A DNA stretch of 64,000 nucleotides, taken from positions 2,232,001-2,296,000 of the forward strand of contig NZ_CP095741.1 in assembly GCF_023078475.1 (NCBI RefSeq), written 5' to 3'. Under the pieces are notes generated by a model. It saw nothing but the letters and a program-made list of their open reading frames with translations. It made no database searches and was not told the origin of the DNA. A program made the position numbers and the translations under genes. Source of the DNA: Luteibacter aegosomaticola (GTDB lineage: Bacteria > Pseudomonadota > Gammaproteobacteria > Xanthomonadales > Rhodanobacteraceae). Of the stretch, positions 10,796 to 19,641 are shown piece after piece. The stretch's first letter is position 1. Each line of letters begins with the position of its first letter.

Positions 10796-12052
10796 ATGAC
10801 CGACGACCTGACCCGCCCGCGTCCCGCGGAAGCCGAAGCCCGCCGCCCCAGCACCGGGGTCCACATCGACAAGGTGCAGGTGGGTGGGGGCGCGCCCATC
10901 GTGGTGCAGTCCATGACCAATACGGATACCGAAGACCCGGTATCCACGGCCAAGCAGATCGCCGAACTGGCCCGCGCCGGGTCGGAAATGGTCCGCATCA
11001 CGGTGAACACGCCGGCCGCCGCGGCCGCCGTGCCGCGCATCCGCGAGCGCCTGGAGATGATGGGCGTCTCGGTGCCGCTCATCGGCGATTTCCACTACAA
11101 CGGCCACCAGCTGCTGGAAGGCGAGCCGGCCTGCGCCGAGGCCCTGGCCAAGTACCGGATCAACCCCGGCAATGTCGGCTTCGGCAAGAAGAAGGATGCC
11201 CAGTTCGCCTCGATCATCGAGATGGCCATCCGCTACAACAAGCCCGTGCGCATCGGCGCCAACTGGGGCTCGCTCGATCAGTCCATGGTCGCCGCGCTCA
11301 TGGACGAGAACGGCCGCCGCGCCGATCCGTGGGATGCCGGCCACGTGGCCCGCGAGGCCCTCATTCGCTCGGCACTCGATTCCGCCGCCCGCGCCGAGGA
11401 TCTTGGCCTGGCGCGTGACCGGATCATCCTGTCCTGCAAGGTCTCCGGCGTACAGGAATTGATCGCGGTGTATCGCGATCTGGCCCGTCGTGGTGATTAC
11501 GCGCTCCATCTGGGCCTCACCGAAGCCGGCATGGGGTCGAAGGGCATCACGGCTTCGGCCGCGGCGCTGTCCGTGCTGCTGCAGGAAGGCATCGGCGACA
11601 CCATCCGTATTTCGCTCACCCCGGAGCCGGGGCAGTCGCGTACGGCTGAGGTCATCGTGGCGCAGGAACTGCTGCAGACGATGGGCCTGCGTGCGTTCAC
11701 GCCACTGGTAACGGCATGCCCGGGTTGCGGCCGTACGACGAGCGAGTTCTTCCAGGAGCTGGCGAAGACCGTGCAGGGCCACGTTCGCGAGCGCATGCCG
11801 GAATGGCGCGTGAAATACGATGGCGTGGAGAACCTCACGCTGGCGGTCATGGGTTGCATCGTGAATGGCCCGGGTGAGTCCAAGCACGCGAATATCGGTA
11901 TTTCGCTGCCGGGCAACGGCGAGGCGCCGTCGGCACCGGTGTTCATCGATGGCGAAAAGGCCACGACGCTGCGCGGCGAGAACATCGCCAACGAGTTCGT
12001 CGCCATCCTCGATAACTACGTCGAAACGCATTATTCCGCGCGCCACGATTAA
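10796..12052 (+). CDS. ispG: 4-hydroxy-3-methylbut-2-enyl diphosphate synthase (flavodoxin)
   Basis: Seventh-step enzyme of the MEP isoprenoid pathway, converting MEcPP to HMBPP with a [4Fe-4S] cluster. Cluster ligands are seen as CPGCGR (Cys308, Cys311) and GCIVNGPGE (Cys354, Glu361). The N-terminal TIM-barrel signature [15 protein letters not shown] and the internal [10 protein letters not shown] segment match the family. At 418 aa it is the bacterial short form. The ATG at 10796 aligns with the family start although no ribosome site precedes it. The reductase gene follows after 74 bp. Confidence 0.97.
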   Translation: MTDDLTRPRPAEAEARRPSTGVHIDKVQVGGGAPIVVQSMTNTDTEDPVSTAKQIAELARAGSEMVRITVNTPAAAAAVPRIRERLEMMGVSVPLIGDFHYNGHQLLEGEPACAEALAKYRINPGNVGFGKKKDAQFASIIEMAIRYNKPVRIGANWGSLDQSMVAALMDENGRRADPWDAGHVAREALIRSALDSAARAEDLGLARDRIILSCKVSGVQELIAVYRDLARRGDYALHLGLTEAGMGSKGITASAAALSVLLQEGIGDTIRISLTPEPGQSRTAEVIVAQELLQTMGLRAFTPLVTACPGCGRTTSEFFQELAKTVQGHVRERMPEWRVKYDGVENLTLAVMGCIVNGPGESKHANIGISLPGNGEAPSAPVFIDGEKATTLRGENIANEFVAILDNYVETHYSARHD

Positions 12053-12126
12053 GCCATCACGCCTTGCATGCGGGGCCATCCATCACCATGGTGGATGGTT
12101 TCCCTCACTCCCCAAGGAGACATGGC

Positions 12127-12957
12127 ATGGCGAACTCCGTCCCGTTGTTAAGCCTGAACGATGGCCGCAAGGCCCCGCAGCTCGGCTTTGGCGTCTTCCA
12201 GATTCCCGACGATGAAACCTCGCGCGCCGTCCAGGAAGCGCTGAAGGCGGGTTACCGTTCCATCGACACCGCGGCGATCTACAAGAACGAAGCCGGCGTG
12301 GGCGATGCGCTTGCGAAGTCCGGCATTGCGCGTAGCGATATCTTCCTGACCACCAAGTTGTGGAACGCGGAGCAGGGCTTCGACTCCACCTTGCGTGCGT
12401 TCGATGCCAGCATGAAGAAGCTGGGCACCGATTACCTCGACATGTACCTGATCCACTGGCCCACGCCGAAGCACGACCGCTACGTGGATACGTGGAAGGC
12501 ATTCATTCGCCTGCGCGAGGAAGGCCGCATCCGTTCCATCGGCGTCAGCAATTTCCAGCCGGCGCATCTGGAACGAATCATCAAGGAAACCGGCGTAGCG
12601 CCGGTGGTGAACCAGATCGAAGTGCATCCGGACTTCGCGCAGAACGACGTGGTCGCCGCGAATCGCCAGCACCAGGTGATCACGGAAGCCTGGAGCCCGT
12701 TGGGCCAGGGTGGTGACCTCCTGAAGAACGACACGCTCGTGCAGCTTGGCAAGAAGCACGGCAAATCGCCTGCGCAGGTGGTGTTGCGCTGGCATGTGCA
12801 GCTCGGCTACATGGTGATCCCGAAGTCCGCCACGCCGGAGCGTATCCGCTCGAATATCGACGTATTCGATTTCGAGTTGAGCAGCGAAGACATGGCCGCG
12901 ATCGCGAACCTCGACAACGGCAACCGCATGGGCCCGGATCCCGAAAAGCTCAACTAA
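12127..12957 (+). CDS. Aldo/keto reductase, 2,5-diketo-gluconate reductase-like
   Basis: A 276-aa NADPH-dependent oxidoreductase with a TIM barrel. The catalytic tetrad is visible: Asp47 and Tyr52 in SIDTAAIYKNE, Lys77 in TTKLWN and His110 in YLIHWP. The NADPH-binding motif IPKSATPERIRSN is intact near the C-terminus. The ATG at 12127 is preferred over upstream in-frame codons because AAGGAGA ends 6 bp before it. Substrate is not determinable; small carbonyls such as methylglyoxal are common for this group. Confidence 0.93.
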   Translation: MANSVPLLSLNDGRKAPQLGFGVFQIPDDETSRAVQEALKAGYRSIDTAAIYKNEAGVGDALAKSGIARSDIFLTTKLWNAEQGFDSTLRAFDASMKKLGTDYLDMYLIHWPTPKHDRYVDTWKAFIRLREEGRIRSIGVSNFQPAHLERIIKETGVAPVVNQIEVHPDFAQNDVVAANRQHQVITEAWSPLGQGGDLLKNDTLVQLGKKHGKSPAQVVLRWHVQLGYMVIPKSATPERIRSNIDVFDFELSSEDMAAIANLDNGNRMGPDPEKLN

Positions 12958-12964
12958 CCCCGTC

Positions 12965-13092
12965 GCGCGCATCTACATGATGCCGTTAACCGCCCCGCCG
13001 AACGCCTCAACATGAGGCCGTTAATCACCCCTCCGCGCGCATCAACATGATGCCGTTAATTACCCCTCTACGCGCATCAACATGATGCCGTT
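12965..13092. repeat. Imperfect 35-bp tandem repeat, about 3.7 copies
   Basis: The core catgatgccgtta recurs at 12976, 13011 (catgaggccgtta), 13046 and 13081, exactly 35 bp apart. Each unit also shares the preceding gcgcatcaa and the following accgcccc/atcacccc segment. The last copy is cut after 23 bp by the start of a palindromic element. No coding potential or promoter is apparent. Confidence 0.85.
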
Positions 13093-13187
13093 GTAGGAGC
13101 CCACCTTGTGGGCGACATCTTTCGCCTTACCGCCGCAGGACTTGATGGCTTTTGGCGAAAGATGTCGCCCACAGGGTGGGCTCCTAC
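13093..13187. repeat. REP-like palindromic element following the tandem repeat
   Basis: A 95-bp inverted repeat from gtaggagcccaccttgtggg to gggtgggctcctac with inner arms gacatctttcgcc/ggcgaaagatgtc. It begins exactly where the fourth tandem unit stops, suggesting insertion into that array. Confidence 0.85.
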
Positions 13188-13190
13188 AGC

Positions 13191-13265
13191 GGCGTTTTGG
13201 GTCAATCGGTCACGACGATGTCGATAGGGGGCGTTTTGGGTCAATCGGTCATGGAGATGTCGATT
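13191..13265. repeat. Direct duplication of about 36 bp at the 3' end of a gene
   Basis: The segment starting ggcgttttgggtcaatcggt occurs at 13191 and again at 13230 (period 39 bp). The second copy contains the stop and the last codons of the secreted-protein gene at 13241-13606; the first is a diverged non-coding duplicate. Confidence 0.75.
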
Positions 13266-13606
13266 TCCATGGGGTAGGGGTTCGGGCTTCTTGGTGGTGC
13301 GGGCAGCGTCCAGTTCGCAAACTGGCCGGCGAAACACGTGGCCACGGGCGTCGCGGGCTGCACGGCTACGTTGCTTGATTGACCTTTCGCATCCACCCCT
13401 GCCACGAGCGTGAACGCCCGCTTATCGGCCGGCGCGTTGCTGGCGATACAGCCCTTCAGCGCATCCGTGGCCGGGTTGCCGATGCGATCCCAAAGCTGCT
13501 CCTGCCACGCCTTACCCTCGGCCTTCGCTTCCAGTGCCTTCGCGGCCTGCACACGCGCATCGAAACCGTCGGCACCGGCGAAAGCGAACATCAGGGCAAG
13601 CAGCAT
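13241..13606 (-). CDS. Small secreted protein of unknown function
   Basis: A 121-aa protein not recognised. The ATG at 13606 has GGAGAC 6 bp upstream. A short hydrophobic N-terminus (LLALMFAFAGADG) suggests export. Two cysteines (in KGCIASN and ATCFAGQF) could form a disulfide, and the C-terminal NWTLPAPP...YPMEIDI resembles the end of periplasmic domains that take up beta structure. The last codons lie in a duplicated segment. Nothing nearby indicates a pathway. Confidence 0.6.
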   Translation of the reverse strand: MLLALMFAFAGADGFDARVQAAKALEAKAEGKAWQEQLWDRIGNPATDALKGCIASNAPADKRAFTLVAGVDAKGQSSNVAVQPATPVATCFAGQFANWTLPAPPRSPNPYPMEIDISMTD

Positions 13607-13720
13607 CGGTTGTCTCCGGAATGGGAAGGCCCGAGCCTAGCAGGGAGGCGGGCCGTTCACATGAGCGGCGTTAGCGTAAGAACCCTCGCGCCCCTGGGCG
13701 CGCTGCCTGGTGATACCGCC

Positions 13721-14116
13721 ATGCGCTCCTTGCTTACGCTCACTTTCCTCGCCGTAACGCCCGCCGTCTTCGCCCAAACGGCCATGCCTAAGGCTGGTCC
13801 CACGCCCCCGGTGCGGCCGGTGAGCACACAGGCGTCGAATCCGGGCTCGCCGCAGCTTGCGAAGCCGTCGTCGTCCGGGATGCCGGCCAACCCGGCGATG
13901 GTGCCCCCGCAGACGAACCCCGCTTCCGCGCCGCTGCAGCCTGCTTCCAACGCGGGTGCTAGCGAGCGAGGTTTGGCCCCGGTGCAGCCGGCTACTGGCG
14001 TGACACCCCAGGTACGCCACGCGGCGAACCATGACACCGATGCCGAGGGGCATACCCTGGATCCGCATGGGAAGCCTGTGGGGCAGGCGCCAGCGGTGCC
14101 TTCGACGGTGCATTAG
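13721..14116 (+). CDS. Secreted Pro/Ala-rich protein of unknown function
   Basis: A 131-aa protein with a clear signal peptide (MRSLLTLTFLAVTPAVFAQ, cleavage after AQ or FA). The mature part is low-complexity, rich in Pro, Ala, Ser and Gly (for example PTPPVRPVSTQ), without recognisable domain, and ends with HTLDPHGKPVGQAP. The start is chosen for the signal peptide; longer in-frame starts overlap the divergent gene. The ribosome site is weak, so expression is less certain. Confidence 0.5.
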   Translation: MRSLLTLTFLAVTPAVFAQTAMPKAGPTPPVRPVSTQASNPGSPQLAKPSSSGMPANPAMVPPQTNPASAPLQPASNAGASERGLAPVQPATGVTPQVRHAANHDTDAEGHTLDPHGKPVGQAPAVPSTVH

Positions 14117-14137
14117 GGCAGGGACCGGCGAGAACCC

Positions 14138-14208
14138 ATCGCGCGCAAGCGCGCTCCTACAAGAGCGGGGGCGTGCGGGGCCTTTGTAGGAGCGCGCTTG
14201 CGCGCGAT
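14138..14208. repeat. Second-type palindromic repeat (aggagcgcgcttgcgcgc), paired inverted copies
   Basis: Two inverted copies of a 23-bp unit (atcgcgcgcaagcgcgctcc... and gtaggagcgcgcttgcgcgc...) separated by about 25 bp form a 71-bp hairpin. The right edge overlaps the first base of the antiporter stop codon. It may serve as a terminator between the two convergent genes. Single copies of the same unit occur inside the PKS/NRPS gene at 61233 and 62181. Confidence 0.85.
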
Positions 14209-15740
14209 CAGCCTTCCACGATCTCGCGATCGTCGGGGCTGGTGACCGCCAGCTCGCTCCAGTCGAGCTCGTTTTCGAGCAGGTGGAACAGGTCGTCTTC
14301 GATCTCGCCCTTGTGGCGCATCTCCAACAGGCGCATGCGTTTCGCCTGCAAACCTTTGCGCTTGAGCTCCGACATGCGCGTACCCGTGACCGGATCGCGG
14401 CCAGCTTCAGCTTCGTGGCGTGCATCGGCGTAATGCTCGCGGATACGCCGGGCTGCTTCATCCGTTTCGCCATCCAGCGTGGCTTCCGCGGCATCGAGCA
14501 ACACCAGTCGCGCTTTCGAAGCATCGTTGCGCAAGGTAGCGTCGCGATCGAAGTCCAGGTAACGCACGAGCCAGGCCAGGGTCGTGCCCTGGAACACAAG
14601 GGTGCCCACGGTCACCGCAAATGCGGTGAGTACGATGAGATCGCGCTGCGGGAAACTGTCGGGCAAGCCCAGCGCAGTAGCCAATGTCACCAGCCCACGC
14701 ATGCCACACCACGCGACGACGAGACCTTGTTGTGGCGTGGGATTGGGCTGGTTCTTGCGAAACCGGCGTAGCAACACGTTGTAGATCATGACCCAGGCGA
14801 AGCGCACCACGATGCACACACCGAGCACGGCACCGGCGAACCACAGCGCATGCGCCAGCTGTGGGCCCTGCAGCCGCGCGATGATGTTGCGCGATTGCAG
14901 GCCCACCAGCAGGAACGCCATCACGTTGGAAATAAAGACGACGGCGGCCCACACCGAATAGGCATGCACGCGATCGCGTGGTGGCGTCTCGCCAGGCATC
15001 ACGTGGGCGATGGTCATGGCGAAGGCGACGACGCACAGGATCGCCGAGACATGCAGGTACTCGGCCACCAGCCATACGCCGAACACCGCCGCGAACTGCG
15101 AGAGCGTCGCGCTGAGGGTGCCGCGCGTCTCGCGGGCCAGGTGGATGAACAGCCGGCCGAAGATCCAGCCGAGCAGCAAGCCACCGGGCACGGCCAGGAA
15201 GAGCAGCGGGACGGTATGGCTCAGTCCATCCGCCGACATGGCCGTGCGCACCGCGACGCCAAAGATCAGCAGCGCTGAGGCATCGTTGAGCAGGCTCTCT
15301 GCGGTAAGCACCTGCACCGTGCGCCGTGGAAGGTTCAGGCGCGAAAGCATCGCGGTGGCGGCACCGGCATCCGGCGGCGCCACGATGGCACCCATGGCCA
15401 CGGCTACCGCGACCGGCATGCCGGCCCACGCCACGCCCAGCCAGGCGACCGCGGCGGTGGTGAAAATCACCGCGACCACGGCCAGGGAAATGGTGGGCAG
15501 CCAGAACCGGCGCAGGGTGCGTGGCGGCATGTCGAAACCCGCGTCCATCAGGACGGGGGCGATGAACAGCACGAGGGCCAGCTTGGGATCCATCGAGATA
15601 TGCGGCGCCCACGGCAGCGCCGCGACGGCCGTGCCGGCCCCGGCCAGGATCGTGGGGTAGGGCAACGCGAGGCGCCGCGACAGGCGCAGCAGCACGACCG
15701 CCAGGAGCGACAGCAGGATCATGCTTTCGAACAACGCCAT
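14208..15740 (-). CDS. Na+/H+ or K+/H+ antiporter, CPA1 family
   Basis: A 510-aa inner-membrane cation/proton exchanger with about 12 hydrophobic helices and a charged ~110-residue cytoplasmic tail. The ion-binding Asn-Asp pair is in AESLLNDASALLIFG (Asn152, Asp153). The TM4 unwound motif, usually TDP, reads PPDAGA (Asp124), a known CPA1 variation but unusual. The ATG at 15740 has GGGGAGG upstream. Na+ versus K+ preference cannot be read from the sequence. It is monocistronic, flanked by a palindromic hairpin. Confidence 0.9.
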   Translation of the reverse strand: MALFESMILLSLLAVVLLRLSRRLALPYPTILAGAGTAVAALPWAPHISMDPKLALVLFIAPVLMDAGFDMPPRTLRRFWLPTISLAVVAVIFTTAAVAWLGVAWAGMPVAVAVAMGAIVAPPDAGAATAMLSRLNLPRRTVQVLTAESLLNDASALLIFGVAVRTAMSADGLSHTVPLLFLAVPGGLLLGWIFGRLFIHLARETRGTLSATLSQFAAVFGVWLVAEYLHVSAILCVVAFAMTIAHVMPGETPPRDRVHAYSVWAAVVFISNVMAFLLVGLQSRNIIARLQGPQLAHALWFAGAVLGVCIVVRFAWVMIYNVLLRRFRKNQPNPTPQQGLVVAWCGMRGLVTLATALGLPDSFPQRDLIVLTAFAVTVGTLVFQGTTLAWLVRYLDFDRDATLRNDASKARLVLLDAAEATLDGETDEAARRIREHYADARHEAEAGRDPVTGTRMSELKRKGLQAKRMRLLEMRHKGEIEDDLFHLLENELDWSELAVTSPDDREIVEG

Positions 15741-15843
15741 GGTGCCTCCCCTTCGTACCGCCCAAACCCCATGCTACCCGGCTCGCATCGTTTTGCGAGG
15801 GTGGGTTACCATCCGGGGCATGCCTTTCGACACCGGGGTGCCG

Positions 15844-16158
15844 ATGAAACGTCTGATCGCCGTGACCGCCATCGCCATCGGCCTTGCCGGTTGCCAGGGC
15901 ATGGCCTCGAAGATCTCCCGGCTGGAGGTCGGTACGCCGCGTGAAGACGTCCTCGAGCGCCTGGGGCCGCCCGATTCCGATCGTTCGATCATCGGCTACG
16001 AGGTGATGAGCTGGCTGTCTCGCCGGCCGGGCCGGTTCTCCTTCTCCCATAAGGACTACACCGTTGTGCTACAGGACGGGAAAGTCACCCAGTTCGGGCC
16101 TGGGCTGATCCGCCGCGACAGCAAGACCACCTTGCAGATCGAGACCGGCGATCCGTAG
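15844..16158 (+). CDS. BamE/SmpA-like outer-membrane lipoprotein
   Basis: A 104-aa lipoprotein: MKRLIAVTAIAIGLAGC has a typical lipobox (LAGC) with Cys17 as the lipidated residue. The segment LEVGTPREDVLERLGPPDSD matches the SmpA/OmlA (BamE) repeat, in which LGxP starts a small alpha-beta fold. It is smaller and probably not the core BamE itself. The ATG at 15844 is chosen for the signal peptide; an upstream in-frame ATG would spoil it. Confidence 0.75.
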   Translation: MKRLIAVTAIAIGLAGCQGMASKISRLEVGTPREDVLERLGPPDSDRSIIGYEVMSWLSRRPGRFSFSHKDYTVVLQDGKVTQFGPGLIRRDSKTTLQIETGDP

Positions 16159-16251
16159 CAACCCGCGGGAAGACGGATCAAGCCGCTACAAGCGTGGCGG
16201 CGGCGGGTGGCGCTAGGTTCTGCCTAACGCGCCTGACGGGAGCCTCCCGCG

Positions 16252-16557
16252 ATGCCAAACGCCCAGCCCCAGCCATCCCCGACGTTTGCTGCCTTATCCA
16301 GTGAACTGACCCGCCTGCACGATGCCCGCGAAGCGGCGATCGGCCGGGCCCTCGATACCCTCGAAACCAGCCACCCGCCGCTCGCCCAGCTGATGCTGTG
16401 TTGTATCGGTGACCGCCAGCGTGCCGCGCGCTGGCTGGTGATGCCGCAACGCGCCTTCGCCGGGCGCAGCGCCTGCGACATGCTTGCCGACGGCGATGTG
16501 GATGCCGTCTGGGACCAGGTGGTCTACAAGGAGTTCGGCGCCGTCGCCGCGCTCTAG
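16252..16557 (+). CDS. Orphan MbcA/ParS/Xre-type (DUF2384) antitoxin-like protein
   Basis: A 101-aa protein whose second half (ARWLVMPQRAFAGRSACDML then ADGDVDAVWDQV) follows the W-L..P...L.G.SP.DLL..G pattern of the DUF2384 toxin-binding domain. It lacks a recognisable helix-turn-helix, and no RES-domain toxin is next to it, so it may have another regulatory role. GGGAG is 8 bp before the ATG. The neighbouring genes are unrelated in function. Confidence 0.6.
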   Translation: MPNAQPQPSPTFAALSSELTRLHDAREAAIGRALDTLETSHPPLAQLMLCCIGDRQRAARWLVMPQRAFAGRSACDMLADGDVDAVWDQVVYKEFGAVAAL

Positions 16558-16562
16558 GCCGT

Positions 16563-17276
16563 TCAGATCCAGCCGCGCCGGCTGTAGACCCATAGCGCCA
16601 CGTACTCGCGCAGGCAGCGCGCCGTCAGGGTGAGTGCCGAGCGCCGGGGTAGCCAGCCGGCCGAGGCGGCCAGCGCTGCCTGGTCGTCGTCATCGGCCGG
16701 CGTGGGTGCGACGTCGATGCCCTCGTGCCGGAAGGCGGCCGCGGCGCGTCGCATGTGGATCGGCGAGGTCACCAGCAGCACGTCGCCAAGGCCGCCGGCC
16801 CGCAGCAGGGCGGCGGTGTTGCGCGCGTTCTCGTGGGTATTCGTGCTGGTGTCATCCACCCGCAGGTCGCTGGCGGGGACGCCTAGCCGCTGGTAGCCCC
16901 TCGCGAGCTTATGCGCCTGGTCACTGCCCGAGACCAGCATCAACGGCGCATAGCCTTCCTGCCACAGGGTGAGACCGGTGCCGGCGCGTGAGCCGCTGTC
17001 CTGCCAGGGGCCTTTGGGGATGATGCCGCCGCCGAGCACGACGATGGCGTCCGCGTGGGCCACCGCCGCCGGTGTGGTCGATACCAGGCCCTCGCGAAGG
17101 CGCAGGGCAAGCGCGGGCGTGGACGCCACCCAGATCCACGCCACGGCGAGGATGCCGGCGGCGAGGCCCGCGCGCGGCTTGCGGCGCCACACGCACGCGA
17201 CGGCGAACAAGCCAAGCAACAGCGCCTGCACGGCAGGGTGCAGCAGGAGCGTGACGATGAATTCCAGCAAGGCCAC
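16563..17276 (-). CDS. YdcF/ElyC family (DUF218) membrane protein
   Basis: A 237-aa protein: two N-terminal membrane helices (FIVTLLLHPAVQALLLGLFA and the next segment) and a DUF218 domain. Signatures are ADAIVVLGGGIIPKG, LMLVSGSD, DTSTNTHENA and VTSPIHMRRA. ElyC relatives affect envelope polysaccharide assembly through undecaprenyl-phosphate metabolism, which would suit the adjacent divergent exopolysaccharide operon, but this link is inference. The start is a GTG at 17276; longer frames run into the neighbouring operon. Confidence 0.82.
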   Translation of the reverse strand: MALLEFIVTLLLHPAVQALLLGLFAVACVWRRKPRAGLAAGILAVAWIWVASTPALALRLREGLVSTTPAAVAHADAIVVLGGGIIPKGPWQDSGSRAGTGLTLWQEGYAPLMLVSGSDQAHKLARGYQRLGVPASDLRVDDTSTNTHENARNTAALLRAGGLGDVLLVTSPIHMRRAAAAFRHEGIDVAPTPADDDDQAALAASAGWLPRRSALTLTARCLREYVALWVYSRRGWI

Positions 17277-17433
17277 CCGGTCCGGATCGAACGTTGCGCG
17301 GGAAGGCCATGATCGCGCAAACCGCGCGCTCGCACCGTCGGTCAAACGGCATAGGCGGGCTGTTGGAATGGACGCGGCACGCCATTGAAATGACGATACC
17401 GGCCGAGTGAACACACAGGGGCGGGTCGTCATC

Positions 17434-18057
17434 ATGAAGCGTTGGAATCGCGTCGCCATCATCATCGCCGCCATGCAACTGGCAGCTTGCGCCACCGGCG
17501 GCAGCACGCTCCCGCCGCCGAAAGCCGATGCCACGGCGCCTGTCGTCGAGGCCTACCTGATCGGTGTCGACGACCAGCTGCAGATCACCGTATGGCACAA
17601 CCCTGATCTCAGCGTGAGCGTGCCGGTGCGCCCGGATGGAAAGATCACCGTACCGCTGGTGGGTGATATCCCCGCGGGCGGACGCACCACCGACCAGGTC
17701 GGTGCCGAGATCCAGCAAAAACTCGCGCAGTACATCCGTGATCCGCAGGTGGCGGTGATCCTTACCGCGCTACGCAGCCATGAGTACCTGTCACGCGTAC
17801 GCGTCACCGGTGCGGTGCGAAGCCCGATCTCGATCCCGTACCGCCAGGGCATGACCGTGCTCGACGCGGTGCTGGCCGCGGGTGGCACCACGGAATTCGC
17901 GGCACCCGATCGCACGGAGCTCTATCGCCATACAGGCGAAGGCACGTCGCAGGCGTATTCGGTGCGGCTCGAAAAGATCCTGCAGCAGGGCGATATCGCG
18001 AACAACTACCCGGTGCAGCCGGGCGACGTGATCACCGTTCCGCAGCGTGCATTCTGA
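17434..18057 (+). CDS. Polysaccharide export lipoprotein, Wza/GumB/EpsA type
   Basis: A 207-aa outer-membrane export protein. The ATG at 17434 gives MKRWNRVAIIIAAMQLAAC with lipobox LAAC (Cys19); a GTG at 17407 would add nine residues ahead of the signal. The Poly_export signature YLIGVDDQLQITVW, then RPDGKITVPLVGDI, and a SLBB domain (RVRVTGAVRSPISIPY) follow. The last motif, VQPGDVITVPQR, is typical. Its small size and lack of extra SLBB domains match the GumB/XrtA-associated class. First gene of a ten-gene forward operon; the chain-length gene is 39 bp downstream. Confidence 0.93.
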   Translation: MKRWNRVAIIIAAMQLAACATGGSTLPPPKADATAPVVEAYLIGVDDQLQITVWHNPDLSVSVPVRPDGKITVPLVGDIPAGGRTTDQVGAEIQQKLAQYIRDPQVAVILTALRSHEYLSRVRVTGAVRSPISIPYRQGMTVLDAVLAAGGTTEFAAPDRTELYRHTGEGTSQAYSVRLEKILQQGDIANNYPVQPGDVITVPQRAF

Positions 18058-18096
18058 CCGACCGCCCGGCCATGCCGGGGGCAAGAGGGTAAATCG

Positions 18097-19629
18097 ATGA
18101 GTGGGGAACTGGTTCCTTTCACGGGCATGCTGCCCGCCCTGGTGGGTGAAGCTCGCCGGCGCCGCCTGAGCATGGGCATGGTGTTCGCCGTGATCGCGCT
18201 GATCGCGCTCGTGGCCGGCATGATGTGGCCGAAAAAATACGAAGCCTCGGTGACGATCCTGGCACAGGATTCCAGCATCATCACCCCGTTGATGGAAGGC
18301 GCCGCCTCGGCGACCGGTACCAAGAACCGCGCAGGCATCGCGCGTGATGTGATCTTCAGCCAGAGCGTGCTCGACAAGGTGCTGAAGACCGGTGGCTGGG
18401 CCGCGACGAATCCCACGCCGATTGAGCGCGACAAGCTCATCGAAGGCATCAAGGCGCGGACGAAGATCGTCAACACGCGCGATAACCTGATCACGATCAG
18501 CTATTTCGACTCCGACCCGCACCGCGCCTTCGAAGTGACCCGTGCGTTCGGCCAGCTGTTCATCAGCGAGAGCCTGGCGTCGAAGCAGCAGGAAAGCCGT
18601 GACGCGTACGAGTTCATCAACAGCCAGGTGGAGGCGTACCGCACCAAGCTGACCGATGCCGAGGACAAGCTGAAGGCCTATCGCGACGCGAACGCCGATG
18701 CGCGTCCCGGTAGCGAGACCGACACCAATTCGCGGATCAGCCAGCTGCGTACGCAGATTGAAAGCAACCGCATGGACTACATGCAGAAGGTCTCGCAGGC
18801 CTCCGCGCTCAATTCGCAGATCAGCGGCGAATCCGAAGTGAATGCCGTGCAGACCGTGGGCGGGGTCTACCAGACCCAGCTTGCCGACCTGCAGGGCCAG
18901 CTCGACAAGCTGCTGCTGAACTACACCGATGACTACCCGGATGTGATCCGCCTGCGCCACCAGATCGAAGACGTGCGCCGGCAGATGGCATCGGCCGATG
19001 CCACGCGCGCCGCCGGTGGCGCCGCGCCGGTGGACCACACCGTGGCGATGAACCCGGTGTACCAGCAGATGCGCATCCAGCTGGCGCAGACCCGCGCTGA
19101 CGCCGCCGCGAGCGCGGCACGCGTGGGTGCCAGCGAGTCGATGCTCCAGGCCGAGCTTGAGCGCAGCAAGCGCATCGCCAACTCCGAGAACGTGGTAGCC
19201 GAGCTCACGCGCGATTACACCGTGAACCGCGACGTGTACCAGGATCTCCTGAAGCGCCGCGAGAACGCCCGCGTGTCGATGAACCTCGACGCCGAGCAGC
19301 GCGGCCTGACCTTCCTGGTGCAGAACCCCGCCGTGCTACCGCTGGTGCCGTCGGGTCTGCGCTTCATGCACTTTGGCCTCGCCGGCCTGGCGCTCGCCTT
19401 CGCGGTGCCGCTGGGCCTGCTGTTCGCCGTCGTCCGCTTCGATCCCCGCGTGCGTTCCATCGCGCAGCTGGAGCGCGCCACGGGCTTCGCGGTGCTGGCC
19501 ACCGTGCCGTTCTACCCGACACCGCGCGACCGCCGCCGCAGCCACCTGCACAACATGATGCTGGCGATGATCGTGCTGGGCGTAGGCATGGTGTACCTCC
19601 TCGTGATCTGGTTCCGCCTGAAGGGCTAA
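18097..19629 (+). CDS. Wzz-type polysaccharide chain-length determinant (XrtA/EPS system-like)
   Basis: A 510-aa inner-membrane polysaccharide co-polymerase. One membrane helix lies at about residues 27-46 and a second near the C-terminus (MMLAMIVLGVGMVYLLVIW), with a third around 420-445. The periplasmic middle has long heptad-rich coiled coil (for example QVEAYRTKLTDAEDKLKAYR). There is no fused kinase domain; that function is in the next gene, as in EPS systems of the exosortase-associated type. Works with the export lipoprotein to set chain length. Confidence 0.88.
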   Translation: MSGELVPFTGMLPALVGEARRRRLSMGMVFAVIALIALVAGMMWPKKYEASVTILAQDSSIITPLMEGAASATGTKNRAGIARDVIFSQSVLDKVLKTGGWAATNPTPIERDKLIEGIKARTKIVNTRDNLITISYFDSDPHRAFEVTRAFGQLFISESLASKQQESRDAYEFINSQVEAYRTKLTDAEDKLKAYRDANADARPGSETDTNSRISQLRTQIESNRMDYMQKVSQASALNSQISGESEVNAVQTVGGVYQTQLADLQGQLDKLLLNYTDDYPDVIRLRHQIEDVRRQMASADATRAAGGAAPVDHTVAMNPVYQQMRIQLAQTRADAAASAARVGASESMLQAELERSKRIANSENVVAELTRDYTVNRDVYQDLLKRRENARVSMNLDAEQRGLTFLVQNPAVLPLVPSGLRFMHFGLAGLALAFAVPLGLLFAVVRFDPRVRSIAQLERATGFAVLATVPFYPTPRDRRRSHLHNMMLAMIVLGVGMVYLLVIWFRLKG

Positions 19630-19641
19630 AGGACATTCGAG

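Noticed and set aside
12965..13092. CRISPR array from the 35-bp periodic repeats
   Set aside because: The units are tandem without unique spacers and diverge throughout; no cas genes nearby.
17370..17400. Sigma-54 promoter-like GGCACG ahead of the EPS operon
   Set aside because: The -12 GC at the required 10-base spacing is absent (AA instead), so the match is only to the -24 half.
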